64,000 bases of DNA from JBBQER01 sp052148155 (GCA_052148155.1 JBKQIY010000153.1:1-64000), one strand, 5' to 3'; counted from the first letter of the stretch, positions 14,915-23,431 are shown. Program-made: numbers and translations. Notes: a model not told the origin generated them from the letters alone.

Positions 14915-16423
14915 TTAGATGTTGCCGCTCAGCGCGGAGAAGTGGAGGTAGCCGCTGCGGTCGGTCGCGGTGTTCTGCCAGACGTGCTTCAGGTGGCGGT
15001 ACTCGTTGTAGCCGTACTCGCCGAGCTCGACGCCGATACCGGACTGCTTGTATCCACCGAACGGTTGGCCGGGCGTAATCATGTGGTAGTCGTTCACCCA
15101 GACGGTGCCGGTCCGCATGCCTGCCGCGACGGTGTGCGCACGGTCGAGGTTCTTGCTCCAGACGCCTCCGCCGAGCCCGTAGATCGAGTCGTTCGCGATC
15201 TTGATCGCCTCGTCGTCAGAATCGAACGGGATCACGCACAACACCGGCCCGAAGATCTCCTCCTGGGCGATCTTCATCGAGTTGTCAGCCTCGAAGATCG
15301 TGGCCTGGAAGAAGGCGCTCGGGTCGAGGCCGGCCGCCAGCCCGGTTGGCTTCGAGCCGCCACAGAGCAGCTTGGCGCCTTCATCGAGGCCGAGCTTCAC
15401 GTAGCGTTCGGTCGTGTCGACCTGGCTCGGCGCGACGAGCGGACCTTGGTCGGTGTTCATGTCCATGTTGTCGCCGATGACGATCTTGGCGGCACGTTCG
15501 ACGAGCATGCCGACAAACTCGTCGTAGATCTTGCGTGACACCAACGCGCGGGTGCCCGACTCGCACACTTGGCCGTTGTGGAAGAACGTACCCCACAGCA
15601 CTCCGGCCGCGGCGAGGTCGAGGTCGGCGTCGTCGAGGACAATGTTGGCCGACTTGCCGCCCAGTTCGAGCGTGACCTTTTTCACGGTTCCCGACGCGAG
15701 TTGCATGATGCGCCGACCGACTTCGGTCGAGCCGGTGAAAGCGACCTTGTCGACGAGGGGGTGCTGTGCGAGTTCCTCGCCGGCGCTGCCGCCGGGGCCG
15801 GTGATGAGGTTCACGACACCGGCCGGGATGTCGGCCTCTGCGCAGGCCTTGACCATCTCGATCGCCGACAGCGACGTGAAGCTCGCCGGCTTCAGCACCG
15901 AGCAGTTGCCCGCCGCGATCGCGGGCGCGATTTTCCAGCCGGCCATCAGGAACGGGAAGTTCCAGGGCACGATGCCGGTGCAGACGCCGTACGGCTCGCG
16001 CCGCACGATGCTTTTCGCCGGCGGGAATGGGCTCTCACCGCGTTCGATGACGTCGGGTTCGTTTTCGGCGCAGCCGGCGAAATACTCGAACGTGGATGCG
16101 CCGCCGGGCACGTCGGCGAACATCGCCTTTTTGATCGTGCCGCCGCCGTCACGCGCCTCGATCTCGGCGATGTCAGCCGAACGGGCGGTGATCAACTCGG
16201 CGACCTTGCGCAGCCGTGCGGCGCGTTCTGCGCCCGACATCTTCGGCCACGGACCGTTGTCGAACGCGTTGCGTGCCGCCTCGATGGCACGTTGCGCGTC
16301 GTCGCGGCCGGCCTTGGCGACGTCGGCGATTTTCTCGCCCGTGGACGGCGCAAACGTCGGGAACGACTCGCCGGATTTCGGGTCGGTCCACTCACCGTTG
16401 ATGAAAAGTTGGGTATCGGCCAC
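14915..16423 (-). CDS. NAD(P)-dependent aldehyde dehydrogenase
   Basis: A 502-residue ALDH-superfamily enzyme oxidising aldehydes to acids with NAD(P). Visible are the cofactor region IVPWNFPFLMAGWKIAPAIAAGNCSVLKPAS, the Rossmann turn FTGSTEVGRRI, the general base in LELGGKSANIVLDDAD, the nucleophile in NGQVCESGTR, EEIFGPVL, and the C-terminal PFGGYKQSGIGVELGEYG. The length and blocks resemble betaine-, acetaldehyde- and similar aldehyde dehydrogenases; the substrate cannot be fixed. The GTG at 16423 has GAGGGG 5 bases upstream. It is followed at 2 bases by DUF779 and preceded at 36 bases by a metallo-hydrolase, all on the minus strand. Confidence 0.94.
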   Translation of the reverse strand: MADTQLFINGEWTDPKSGESFPTFAPSTGEKIADVAKAGRDDAQRAIEAARNAFDNGPWPKMSGAERAARLRKVAELITARSADIAEIEARDGGGTIKKAMFADVPGGASTFEYFAGCAENEPDVIERGESPFPPAKSIVRREPYGVCTGIVPWNFPFLMAGWKIAPAIAAGNCSVLKPASFTSLSAIEMVKACAEADIPAGVVNLITGPGGSAGEELAQHPLVDKVAFTGSTEVGRRIMQLASGTVKKVTLELGGKSANIVLDDADLDLAAAGVLWGTFFHNGQVCESGTRALVSRKIYDEFVGMLVERAAKIVIGDNMDMNTDQGPLVAPSQVDTTERYVKLGLDEGAKLLCGGSKPTGLAAGLDPSAFFQATIFEADNSMKIAQEEIFGPVLCVIPFDSDDEAIKIANDSIYGLGGGVWSKNLDRAHTVAAGMRTGTVWVNDYHMITPGQPFGGYKQSGIGVELGEYGYNEYRHLKHVWQNTATDRSGYLHFSALSGNI

Positions 16424-16459
16424 GGGTTCCCCTCGCTGCGAGCTGACGACCGCCGCAGG

Positions 16460-17311
16460 TTATGCCTGTCCGTCGACCCGTGCCCAGGCCGACTTCGGGC
16501 CGGTGCCGGTGACTTTGCCTTCGGCTTTGAGCTTCAACAGGTGGGCGTGTACCTGGTGGCCGGCCATTTCGAGCAGGCCTTCGGGCGTGTCGACGTACAG
16601 CGTCGCGACGACATCGGGGATCTTCGCCGGGCCTTTGGCAAGCAACCGCATGATCTGGCGTTCGCGCTGTTTGCGATGAGCGACGTACGCCTCGAGCGCC
16701 GCTGCCGGTTCCTCGATGACGTCACCGTGGCCTGGGCAGATGCGCGCGACCCGTTTGATTTTGCGCAGCCGGTCGAGCGACGCGAGGTACTGCACCATGT
16801 CGCCGCCCCGCTCGGGGTTCACGACCGTGGTGGTCCCGTTGAGGACATGGTCGCCGGTGAACAACGTCCGTTCCTCGTCGAGCAAGAAACACAGATGGTT
16901 CGGCGCGTGGCCCGGCGTGTGGACCGCTTCGAGCCGGAACTCGGTACCGTCGATGGTGTCGCCGTCGCGCAGTACCAGGTCGAGTTCGAGGTTGACGTCG
17001 TCGGCTTTGGGGAACTTGCCGAACGCGCCGACGACCGCGCCGGTCTTGGCGCGGATCCGCGCCGCCGCGGGCCAATGGTCAGGATGTGTGTGGGTGAGCA
17101 ACACCCACTTCACCCGGTCGCGCATCGCGGCGCCGACGATCGACTCGACATGTTTGGCGACGTCCGGACCGGGATCGATGACCGCCACCTCGTCGATGCC
17201 GACAAGATAGGTATTGGTTCCGGGGCCGGTCATCAGACTGGGATTGTTCGCGACGACCCGTCGGATCAGCGGGGACAGCGCGCTCGGGACTTCGGGGGTC
17301 ATGGCAGCCAC
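16460..17311 (-). CDS. Metallo-beta-lactamase fold hydrolase (LACTB2-like)
   Basis: A 283-residue hydrolase with two metals bound by HTHPDH, by the HTPGH histidine, by the aspartate in FTGDHVL and by the histidine in CPGHGD. The C-terminal region (about residues 225-280, LLAKGPAKIPDVVATLYV...HLLKLKAEGKV) is a winged-helix-like domain typical of the LACTB2 group, members of which cleave RNA or thioesters. Start GTG 17311 or ATG 17302; neither has a clear ribosome site. Only 2 bases follow the NUDIX stop, so expression is coupled to it. A MBL gene near NUDIX, WhiB and Get3-like genes is also known from mycobacterial chromosomes. Confidence 0.9.
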   Translation of the reverse strand: MAAMTPEVPSALSPLIRRVVANNPSLMTGPGTNTYLVGIDEVAVIDPGPDVAKHVESIVGAAMRDRVKWVLLTHTHPDHWPAAARIRAKTGAVVGAFGKFPKADDVNLELDLVLRDGDTIDGTEFRLEAVHTPGHAPNHLCFLLDEERTLFTGDHVLNGTTTVVNPERGGDMVQYLASLDRLRKIKRVARICPGHGDVIEEPAAALEAYVAHRKQRERQIMRLLAKGPAKIPDVVATLYVDTPEGLLEMAGHQVHAHLLKLKAEGKVTGTGPKSAWARVDGQA

Positions 17312-17313
17312 GG

Positions 17314-18228
17314 CTACACGTTGACTTCGCCGGCCGCGGCTGCACGTTCAGCGCGAAACGAGATGTCGGGCAACGGAATGGTCCAATGCGTCGTCTCCGA
17401 GACCGCATCGCCCGGCAGTACGACGCGTTCACCGGTCCCGTCGGTTACGACACGCGATCGCCCGCGGGCGTCGCGCGTTCCCGCGTCGAGATCGGCGAGC
17501 AGCTCGCCGGCACGTTCGTAGCGGGTCAGCGCACGTAACGTCGTCTCGGTCGGGAAGATCAGGTCGATCTCGCCCGCCTCGTGCTGCGCGAGCGCGTCTG
17601 GCGGCCGCACCCAACCTGATGCCACGAGTTCGTTGTCGTCGTGGGTTCCGTCCTCGCCGTCGGGTGCGGCAGCGACGAAGAACCACGTGTTGTATCGGCG
17701 CGGCGCACCCAACGGTGTGAGCCAGTGCGAGAACAGCCGCAGTGGACGGCCCGCGAGCACGAGGCCGCGTCGTTCGAGCAGATCGACGAACCGGAGCGTC
17801 CCGGCGTTGAGCTGGTCGCGTGCGGCTGCGAGCTCGGGGCCGTGCTCGACCGGCGCGCCCGCCACCGTGTCCGCCGCGATCAGGATGCCGGCCTCTTCGA
17901 AACATTCGCGTAGCGCCGCGACCCGGAATCCGAGTCCCCCAGCGGGCAGGCCTTGCTCGACGCTGGCGGCACGGTCGTCGAGGTCGACAACCCGGGCGGC
18001 GAGCCGCGGGTGGCGGTCGTCGGCGTCGACTGCGCCGCCGGGGAAGACGGTGGCGCCGGGTCCGAACACTGCGCGTCCGGTGCGTTCGAGCATCAAGACG
18101 TGCAGGTCGGGCCGGTCCGAGACGAGGATCACGGTGGCGGCGTCGCGTATCGCTGAGTTCCTGGCGGCTGGTGACGGCGGAGCCGGCGACGCGGACGGGA
18201 CGTTGGCCGAAGCGTCGACGGCTCTCAT
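17314..18228 (-). CDS. NUDIX hydrolase with interrupted Nudix box (NUDT19-like)
   Basis: A 304-residue NUDIX protein. The Nudix box is split: GGAVD is followed by about 40 inserted residues before RECFEEAGIL, the arrangement of the NUDT19/RP2 subgroup, some members of which hydrolyse CoA or acyl-CoA. SHWLTPLGAPRRYNTWFFVA is a further subgroup block. The first 20 residues are Ala/Pro/Ser-rich and probably disordered. The ATG at 18228 is preceded by TAGACT with exactly 6 bases between and no Shine-Dalgarno, so translation is probably leaderless. It heads a minus-strand series with the MBL hydrolase, aldehyde dehydrogenase and DUF779. Confidence 0.87.
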   Translation of the reverse strand: MRAVDASANVPSASPAPPSPAARNSAIRDAATVILVSDRPDLHVLMLERTGRAVFGPGATVFPGGAVDADDRHPRLAARVVDLDDRAASVEQGLPAGGLGFRVAALRECFEEAGILIAADTVAGAPVEHGPELAAARDQLNAGTLRFVDLLERRGLVLAGRPLRLFSHWLTPLGAPRRYNTWFFVAAAPDGEDGTHDDNELVASGWVRPPDALAQHEAGEIDLIFPTETTLRALTRYERAGELLADLDAGTRDARGRSRVVTDGTGERVVLPGDAVSETTHWTIPLPDISFRAERAAAAGEVNV

Positions 18229-18234
18229 CCATAC

Positions 18235-18240
18235 AGTCTA
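18235..18240 (-). promoter_or_regulatory. -10 element of a leaderless promoter (NUDIX gene)
   Basis: TAGACT on the minus strand ends 6 bases before ATG 18228. The spacing puts transcription start on or next to the A of the start codon, and there is no ribosome-binding site in between. Confidence 0.6.
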
Positions 18241-18281
18241 CGTGGCGCCCTCCACCTGCGGTTGGGCCGCCTGACCTGGAG

Positions 18282-18566
18282 TTATAGGTCGCCTTCGGGG
18301 AAGCGGGCACGGCGTTCGGCCTCGGTGAGGCCGCCCCAGATTCCGTGCGCTTCGCGGACCCGCAGCGCGAATTCTAAGCAGTCGTCTCGCACGTGACACT
18401 GCGCGCAAATCTGCTTGGCGTGCGCTTCGCGCGCCTCGCGATCGTCGCGCCGCTCCGGTGTCGACGGTGGAAAAAACATTGCTGATTCGGGACCTCGACA
18501 CGCTGCTTTCAGGTGCCAGGTCTCGTGAATAAGACCGAGTGCCACGCCTACTCCGTCCCCGAACAT
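18282..18566 (-). CDS. WhiB-family Fe-S transcriptional regulator
   Basis: A 94-residue Wbl protein. Its four cluster-binding cysteines lie in KAACRG and ICAQCHVRDDC, followed by the family turn GIWGGLTEAER. It binds a [4Fe-4S] cluster and regulates transcription together with the primary sigma factor; the family is restricted to Actinobacteria and their phages. ATG 18566 was chosen because the region MFGDGVGVALGLIHETWHLKAA matches N-termini of the class; upstream sequence in frame is Arg/Ala-rich and looks noncoding. The ribosome site is weak (CAGG). TACCTT on the minus strand about 15 bases upstream of the start could be its -10. It precedes NfeD and the Get3-like pair. Confidence 0.92.
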   Translation of the reverse strand: MFGDGVGVALGLIHETWHLKAACRGPESAMFFPPSTPERRDDREAREAHAKQICAQCHVRDDCLEFALRVREAHGIWGGLTEAERRARFPEGDL

Positions 18567-18648
18567 TGCCTGAGCGCGCGGAAGGTATCTGGCCACTCCT
18601 GCGCTGACAAGCGGAACTTTTCGCGGTCGTGTCCGAGCGCGCAATCGG

Positions 18649-20016
18649 TTAGTGGGCGCCTGACCGGTCTCGGTAGTCGCGGGCGCCGCCCGCTTGCGGC
18701 TCGACTTCGAGCATGATGCCCTCGACCGCCACGACGCGTACGGCCTCACCTGCCTCGATAGGTGTCGCGCGGTTGGTTCGGGCTCGCCACAACGCGTCGC
18801 GTACCCGGACCACTCCGTCTGGGTCGACACCGACCTCGGCGACGCCCATCTCGCCGATCAATTCTTCGCGGCCGATCGTCGGTGTGGAGAAGCGACTTCG
18901 CACCATTGCTGTCATGCCGGACAAAACGAACAAGAGGGTTGCACCGCACACAAGCACCAGAATCCACCATGCCGGATCGATCGCGGTCGCGCCGTTGTAA
19001 CACCAGATCGAACCGGCGATGAGCGCCCCACCTCCGATAAATGTCCACGGTCCGAGTCCGCCGGCTTGCAGATCGACCGCGAGCCCGAAGATCCCCAGCC
19101 CGAGAAGACCGACCGCCCACACGGCGACGGGAAGGTGCGAGAACCCGAAACAACTTCCGACGAACGCCACCGCGCCCACCACACCCGCGACGCCGACACC
19201 GGCGGTGAAGAACTCGAACAGCATCAACGACAAGCCGGCGACGAACAAGAAATACGCGACCCAGGGCGTGTCGAGCGTATGCGCGAGTTGTTGGCTGAGA
19301 TCAAGCTTGCGGAAGCTCACGACCTGGTCGTTCTCGAGTGTTCGGTTCGCGCCGACGCCGACGACTTTCGAGGTCGACATCCGCACATCGCCCGTGGCGG
19401 TGTGGAGCACGCGGCCGTTCAAATCGACGATGAACTGGCCGAGTGTCGGGTCGGTTCCGTCGATCAGTTTGTCGGCTTGTGCGGTCTTGCCCGACAGACG
19501 GTGGGTGAGCTCGGACGCGCTGGATACCTTGGCGACGGTCTGGCCGGCGGCACCCGACAGCGTGAACTTGCGGTCGAAATCGACCGGCACGACCGGGCCG
19601 ATGTGGGCGCCCGGAGCGACCGACACGTCGGACGCCGCGAGCGCGAGCAGGGCGCTGGCACCACGCGCTTCACCTCCCGAAGGCCCGACCCACACCGCGA
19701 CCGGAACCGCGGAGTCGCGAACCGCTCGCACCAGCGCGTTCGTGTCGACGTCGACCGCGCCTGATCCGTCGAGCTGGAAGACAAGCAATGACGCTCGATC
19801 CTGGGCCGCGTCACGTAGTGACTGTGTGATCAACGCCGCGTTGGAAGGATCTAACAGGCCGTTGACCTGCACCACAACGATTCCGTTCACACCTGAGCTG
19901 CGGACGGTGGCCGCGCGAACTGGCTGCGCTCCAGCCGTTGACGCCCACAACCCGACCACGACCAGCGCCAGGACCGTCGCCGTGGCGCCGCGGAGTCGAA
20001 CGTCGGGGGATCTCAT
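18649..20016 (-). CDS. NfeD-family membrane protein with ClpP/SppA-like exported domain
   Basis: A 455-residue long-form NfeD protein. A signal peptide (MRSPDVRLRGATATVLALVV, cleaved near AQPVRA) leads to a ClpP/S49-like domain of about 200 residues (GIVVVQVNGLLDPSNAALI, VAVWVGPSGGEARGASALL, VAPGAHIGPV). Four membrane helices follow (about residues 235-390) and then a cytoplasmic OB-fold NfeD domain (IGEMGVAEVGVDPDG...ATPIEAGEAVRVV). Long NfeD proteins work with stomatin/SPFH partners in membrane quality control; no stomatin gene is in the window. ATG 20016 has GAGAGG close upstream. The gene is divergent from the Get3-like pair with a 22-base gap, so promoters must overlap. Confidence 0.88.
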   Translation of the reverse strand: MRSPDVRLRGATATVLALVVVGLWASTAGAQPVRAATVRSSGVNGIVVVQVNGLLDPSNAALITQSLRDAAQDRASLLVFQLDGSGAVDVDTNALVRAVRDSAVPVAVWVGPSGGEARGASALLALAASDVSVAPGAHIGPVVPVDFDRKFTLSGAAGQTVAKVSSASELTHRLSGKTAQADKLIDGTDPTLGQFIVDLNGRVLHTATGDVRMSTSKVVGVGANRTLENDQVVSFRKLDLSQQLAHTLDTPWVAYFLFVAGLSLMLFEFFTAGVGVAGVVGAVAFVGSCFGFSHLPVAVWAVGLLGLGIFGLAVDLQAGGLGPWTFIGGGALIAGSIWCYNGATAIDPAWWILVLVCGATLLFVLSGMTAMVRSRFSTPTIGREELIGEMGVAEVGVDPDGVVRVRDALWRARTNRATPIEAGEAVRVVAVEGIMLEVEPQAGGARDYRDRSGAH

Positions 20017-20026
20017 CGGCCTCTCG

Positions 20027-20032
20027 TAGCAT
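20027..20032 (+). promoter_or_regulatory. -10 element of a leaderless promoter (Get3-like gene)
   Basis: TAGCAT ends 6 bases before ATG 20039, with no Shine-Dalgarno between. It lies inside the 22-base gap to the divergent NfeD gene, so the two promoters overlap. Confidence 0.6.
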
Positions 20033-20038
20033 GCGGGG

Positions 20039-20983
20039 ATGGAGGTTGCGCACTTTTGCTCCACCTCCCACGTCGTCATCGTCGCGGGCAAAGGTGGCGT
20101 CGGGAAGACGACGGTGACCGCCGCGTTGGCGGTTACGGCCGCGCGTGCCGGTTCGAGCGTGCTCATCGTAGAGGTCGAAGGCAAATCGGGACTGCCGACG
20201 ATGTTCGACACGGCGGCTCTGTCCTACGACGAGGTCGACCTCGATCCGGGCGTACGTGCACGGTTTCTCACACCCGACGCGGCGCTCGTCGACTACTTGG
20301 AGACGCACGGGATGCGCCGGATCTCGAAGCGGCTGATCGCGTCGGGTGCATTGGAAGTGGTCGCGACCGCGGTGCCAGGCATGAAGGACATCCTCGTGCT
20401 CGGCAAGGTCAAGTCGCTCGACGAGACACGCGCCGCCGACCTCATCATCGTGGACGCTCCCGCGGCAGGTCACGCCGTCTCGTTCCTGCTGTCGCCCCGC
20501 GGGCTGCTCGACGCGGTGCGCGTCGGACCGATCAACAAGCAAGCAGCCGACGTCGTCGGGTTGCTGTCCGATCCCGCCCGTTGTCAGGTGATGCTCGTCA
20601 CCCTGCCCGAAGAGACACCGGTGAGCGAGGTGATCGAAACCGCCTACGCGATCGAAGATCGCGCCGGCGTCGCGCTCGGACCGGTGATCGTGAATCAATG
20701 CTTCGAACCGCTTCCCGACGGCGTCACCGCGGCGGTCGACGATCTGCTCAGCGACGCGCAGGCGTGCGGACGGTTCGTGTCGGAACGTGAAGCAAAAGAC
20801 CTCGCCCACGCGGCCGAGTTCCGCGCCGAACGGCACGCAGTCCAGCACGAACAGATCGTACGTTTAGGCGAGCGGCTGCCGTTGCCGCGGATCGAGCTGC
20901 CGTTCTTGTTCACGCCTGACATCGGTCGACCTCAGATCGACGCGCTTGCCGGCGCGCTCGCGGGCGGGATCGACAAGCTGTGA
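20039..20983 (+). CDS. ArsA/Get3-like ATPase, first of a pair
   Basis: A 314-residue P-loop ATPase of the ArsA/Get3 class. The deviant Walker A is AGKGGVGKTT with the signature lysine, followed by VEVEGKSGLPTMF, switch II LIIVDAPAAGHAVSFL and VTLPEETPVSEVIE. In mycobacteria two adjacent genes of this type (Rv3679-Rv3680 in M. tuberculosis) form a hetero-oligomer and lie beside a whiB gene, as here. Their role is not firmly settled; stress tolerance and metabolite handling have been proposed. The start codon follows a leaderless promoter. The stop overlaps the next start as GTGA, giving coupled translation and probably equal amounts of both subunits. Confidence 0.88.
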   Translation: MEVAHFCSTSHVVIVAGKGGVGKTTVTAALAVTAARAGSSVLIVEVEGKSGLPTMFDTAALSYDEVDLDPGVRARFLTPDAALVDYLETHGMRRISKRLIASGALEVVATAVPGMKDILVLGKVKSLDETRAADLIIVDAPAAGHAVSFLLSPRGLLDAVRVGPINKQAADVVGLLSDPARCQVMLVTLPEETPVSEVIETAYAIEDRAGVALGPVIVNQCFEPLPDGVTAAVDDLLSDAQACGRFVSEREAKDLAHAAEFRAERHAVQHEQIVRLGERLPLPRIELPFLFTPDIGRPQIDALAGALAGGIDKL

Positions 20984-22137
20984 ACTCCATCTCCGATCTC
21001 GTCTCGACGCACGGTGTGCTCGTTTGTTGCGGGAGCGGCGGAGTCGGCAAGACAACCATCGCGGCGGTGCTGGCGCTCGAAGCCGCACGTCAGGGCCGCA
21101 ACACGTGTGTGATCACCATCGACCCGGCCAAACGGCTCGCCGACGCGCTCGGGCTCGAAGCACTCTCCGACGCGCCGAGCGTGATCTCGCGAACCCGTTG
21201 GGACGACGACCATTCCGCCAAGCCCGACGGCGAGCTGTCGGCGATGATGCTCGATACGAAATCGACGTTCGACCGGCTCGTGACCGGCAACGCGACCACC
21301 TCGGAGCAGGCGCAGCGCATCCTCGACAACCGCTTCTACCGCAACGTTTCGGGCGCGCTGGGCGGCACGCAGGAATACATGGCGATGGAGAAACTCCATG
21401 AGCTCCACGATCGCGGCAACTTCGACCTCATCGTGATCGACACGCCGCCAACGCGTCACGCGCTCGACTTCCTCGATGCCCCCCGCCGGCTGCTCCGCCT
21501 GCTCGACAACCGCATCTTCCGGATGCTGATGATGCCGACACGCGCGTACTTGCGGGTCGCGAGCGTCGCGGTACAGACCTTCTTGCGCACCGTCGCCCGC
21601 GTGGTGGGCTCGGAAGCCATCGACGACGTCGTGGCGTTCTTCCGCGCGTTCGAAGGGATGGAGGTCGGCTTTCGTGATCGGGCGATCGCGGTCGAAGCGT
21701 TGCTCGCGGCGCCCGAAACCGGTTTCGTGCTGGTGACGTCGCCGCGTCGCGACGCGATGGAAGAAGCGGAGTTCTTCTCCCGCCAGCTCGAACGTAACGG
21801 CCAGACGATCGATGCGCTGATCGTCAATCGTGTGCACCCGCAATTCGGCGACGAAGTTCCCGCCGGACTGCGCGCGGCTGCAGCTGAACTGGCACGCGTC
21901 ATCGACAACCCGGCCGCCGACCGACTCGCGGCGCGCTACGAAAATCTCGCCGACTTCCGTGACATCGCTGAGCTCGAACGGGCCCACGTCGACGGTGTAC
22001 AGGCGCGCGTCGGCGCGACGACAGTCGCGTACGTGCCCTACCTGTCGCGCGACGTACACGACTTCTCCGCGCTGCGTGAGATCGGCGGTGTGCTGTTCGA
22101 CCCGGCGGTTGGTTCGCCCCCCCACGCCAGGACCTAG
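20980..22137 (+). CDS. ArsA/Get3-like ATPase, second of a pair
   Basis: A 385-residue partner of the preceding ATPase. Its P-loop is GSGGVGKTT: the signature lysine of GKGGVGKT, which normally reaches across the dimer, is serine here. Other blocks are TIDPAKRLADALG, TTSEQAQRILDNRFYRNVSGALGGTQEYMAMEKL and LIVIDTPPTRHALDFLDAPRRLLRLLDN. A helical insertion with MLMMPTRAYLRVASVAVQTFLRTV could form a hydrophobic groove. It starts with GTG overlapping the first gene's stop. The asymmetry of the two P-loops suggests one active-site lysine is supplied by the partner. The gene is followed 12 bases on by a receiver-domain gene. Confidence 0.88.
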   Translation: MNSISDLVSTHGVLVCCGSGGVGKTTIAAVLALEAARQGRNTCVITIDPAKRLADALGLEALSDAPSVISRTRWDDDHSAKPDGELSAMMLDTKSTFDRLVTGNATTSEQAQRILDNRFYRNVSGALGGTQEYMAMEKLHELHDRGNFDLIVIDTPPTRHALDFLDAPRRLLRLLDNRIFRMLMMPTRAYLRVASVAVQTFLRTVARVVGSEAIDDVVAFFRAFEGMEVGFRDRAIAVEALLAAPETGFVLVTSPRRDAMEEAEFFSRQLERNGQTIDALIVNRVHPQFGDEVPAGLRAAAAELARVIDNPAADRLAARYENLADFRDIAELERAHVDGVQARVGATTVAYVPYLSRDVHDFSALREIGGVLFDPAVGSPPHART

Positions 22138-22149
22138 GCTGGTCGGTCG

Positions 22150-22590
22150 ATGACCACAATTCTTGTCGCCGCCGACGCGCAATGGGTTCGCGACCAGGTG
22201 CGGTCCGCCTTCGTCGGTCCCGGTCAGGAGGTCGTCGAGGTGACCCGCGGCCAAGACGTGCGCGACACGTTCGCCGACATCGAACCTGACCTGGTCGTCC
22301 TCGACCTGCAGATCGGCAACATGGGTGGTGTCGCCGTCGCGATGGATCTCCGACTCGAAGAGTCAGGTGGACGGTTACCTCACGCGAGGATCCTGTTGCT
22401 GCTCGACCGCCGCGACGACGTGTTCATCGCGCGCCGCGCCGACGTCGATCTCACCCTCGTCAAGCCGGTCGATGCCGGAGTGCTGCGTCGAGCGGCGGCT
22501 CCACTGCTCGCCGCCGCGGCCGCAGAACTCGATGACCTCGACGATCCCGACGATCCCGACGAGCCGGACAACGAACCGGCGATCAACTGA
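22150..22590 (+). CDS. Stand-alone response-regulator receiver domain protein
   Basis: A 146-residue receiver without an output domain. The phosphoacceptor aspartate is probably that of DLVVLDLQIGNMGG, and the conserved lysine that of LTLVKPVD. Only one acidic residue (VAADAQW) stands in the N-terminal pocket, where two are usual. The C-terminus is a flexible Asp/Pro tail (DDLDDPDDPDEPD). TAGGCT ends 9 bases before the ATG, so it may have its own promoter although it follows the ATPase pair closely. No histidine kinase is near. The CysQ-like gene starts at the very next base after the stop. Confidence 0.78.
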   Translation: MTTILVAADAQWVRDQVRSAFVGPGQEVVEVTRGQDVRDTFADIEPDLVVLDLQIGNMGGVAVAMDLRLEESGGRLPHARILLLLDRRDDVFIARRADVDLTLVKPVDAGVLRRAAAPLLAAAAAELDDLDDPDDPDEPDNEPAIN

Positions 22591-23319
22591 GTGGACGACC
22601 ACGAACTCGCCGCAGACATCGCACGCGAGGCCGGCACGCTGCTTGTCGAACTGCAAGCAGCACACGCAGACAAACACGAGGGTGACCGGCTCAGCAACGA
22701 GCTGATCCTCGCCCGGCTCGCCGCCAGCTGTCCCGACGACGCGGTGTTGTCGGAGGAGTCGAAAGACTCGCCGGCGCGCCTCGCGCACGAACGCGTCTGG
22801 ATCGTCGACCCGCTCGACGGCACCCGCGAGTGGGGCGAAGGCCGAACCGATTGGGCGGTCCACGTCGCGCTCGCGTTCGACGGTGTGCCACGCGTCGCCG
22901 CGGTCGCGCTGCCCGGCCAGGACAGGCTGTTCTCGACCGCGCAGCCACCGGAGGCGCTGGCGGCCCGGGCCGGCAAGGTGCGCCTCCTCGTGTCGCGTAC
23001 GCGGCCGCCGGCGATCGCCGCGTATCTCGCCGAGGTGCTCGACGCCGAGCTCGTCCCGCTCGGCTCGGCCGGCGCCAAAGCCATGGCCGTGGTGGCGGGC
23101 GACGCCGACGTGTATGCGCACAGCGGCGGCCAATACGAGTGGGACTCGGCCGCGCCCGTCGGCGTGGCCACCGCGGCCGGTTGTCACTGCTCTCGCCTCG
23201 ACGGTGCGCCACTCGTGTACAACCGTCCCGATCCCTACTTGCCTGACCTGCTGATATGCCGCGCCGATTTAGTAGCGCCGGTCCTCGACGCCGTGCGCGC
23301 CGCACCGGAGCTGCGATGA
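22591..23319 (+). CDS. CysQ-like 3'(2'),5'-bisphosphate nucleotidase / inositol phosphatase family
   Basis: A 242-residue Mg-dependent phosphatase of the inositol monophosphatase superfamily. Metal-site motifs are LSEES, WIVDPLDGTREW and the C-terminal YEWDSAAPVGVATAAG. The DGTREW and EWDSAAP variants favour the CysQ branch, which removes the 3' phosphate of PAP (3'-phosphoadenosine 5'-phosphate, the by-product of sulfate activation) and thus supports sulfur assimilation; inositol phosphatase activity is the alternative. GTG 22591 abuts the stop of the receiver gene, so translation is probably by re-initiation. tRNA-Pro begins 37 bases after the stop. Confidence 0.87.
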   Translation: MDDHELAADIAREAGTLLVELQAAHADKHEGDRLSNELILARLAASCPDDAVLSEESKDSPARLAHERVWIVDPLDGTREWGEGRTDWAVHVALAFDGVPRVAAVALPGQDRLFSTAQPPEALAARAGKVRLLVSRTRPPAIAAYLAEVLDAELVPLGSAGAKAMAVVAGDADVYAHSGGQYEWDSAAPVGVATAAGCHCSRLDGAPLVYNRPDPYLPDLLICRADLVAPVLDAVRAAPELR

Positions 23320-23356
23320 GAGACCAGTGCAGACCTCGCTACACTCCATCGGCCCA

Positions 23357-23431
23357 CGGGGTGTGGCGCAGCTTGGTTAGCGCGCAGCGTTCGGGACGCT
23401 GAGGCCCCGGGTTCAAATCCCGGCACCCCGA
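23357..23431 (+). tRNA. tRNA-Pro (CGG anticodon)
   Basis: A full cloverleaf can be drawn. The acceptor CGGGGTG (23357-23363) pairs with CACCCCG (23424-23430) and A is the discriminator. The D-arm has GCGC stems around AGCTTGGTTA. The anticodon stem CAGCG/CGCTG encloses the loop TTCGGGA, giving anticodon CGG. The T-arm is CCGGG-TTCAAAT-CCCGG. The CCA end is not encoded. The 3' end of such genes is a classic integrase target, and the DNA just downstream looks disturbed. Confidence 0.96.

Noticed and set aside
15569..17521. A 650-codon plus-strand frame opposite the aldehyde dehydrogenase and MBL genes
   Set aside because: The real genes have all catalytic motifs on the minus strand; the plus frame has none and spans two genes.
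23235..23426. A 63-codon minus-strand frame over tRNA-Pro (MPGFEPGASASRTLRANQ...)
   Set aside because: It is the antisense translation of a tRNA, a well-known source of false genes.
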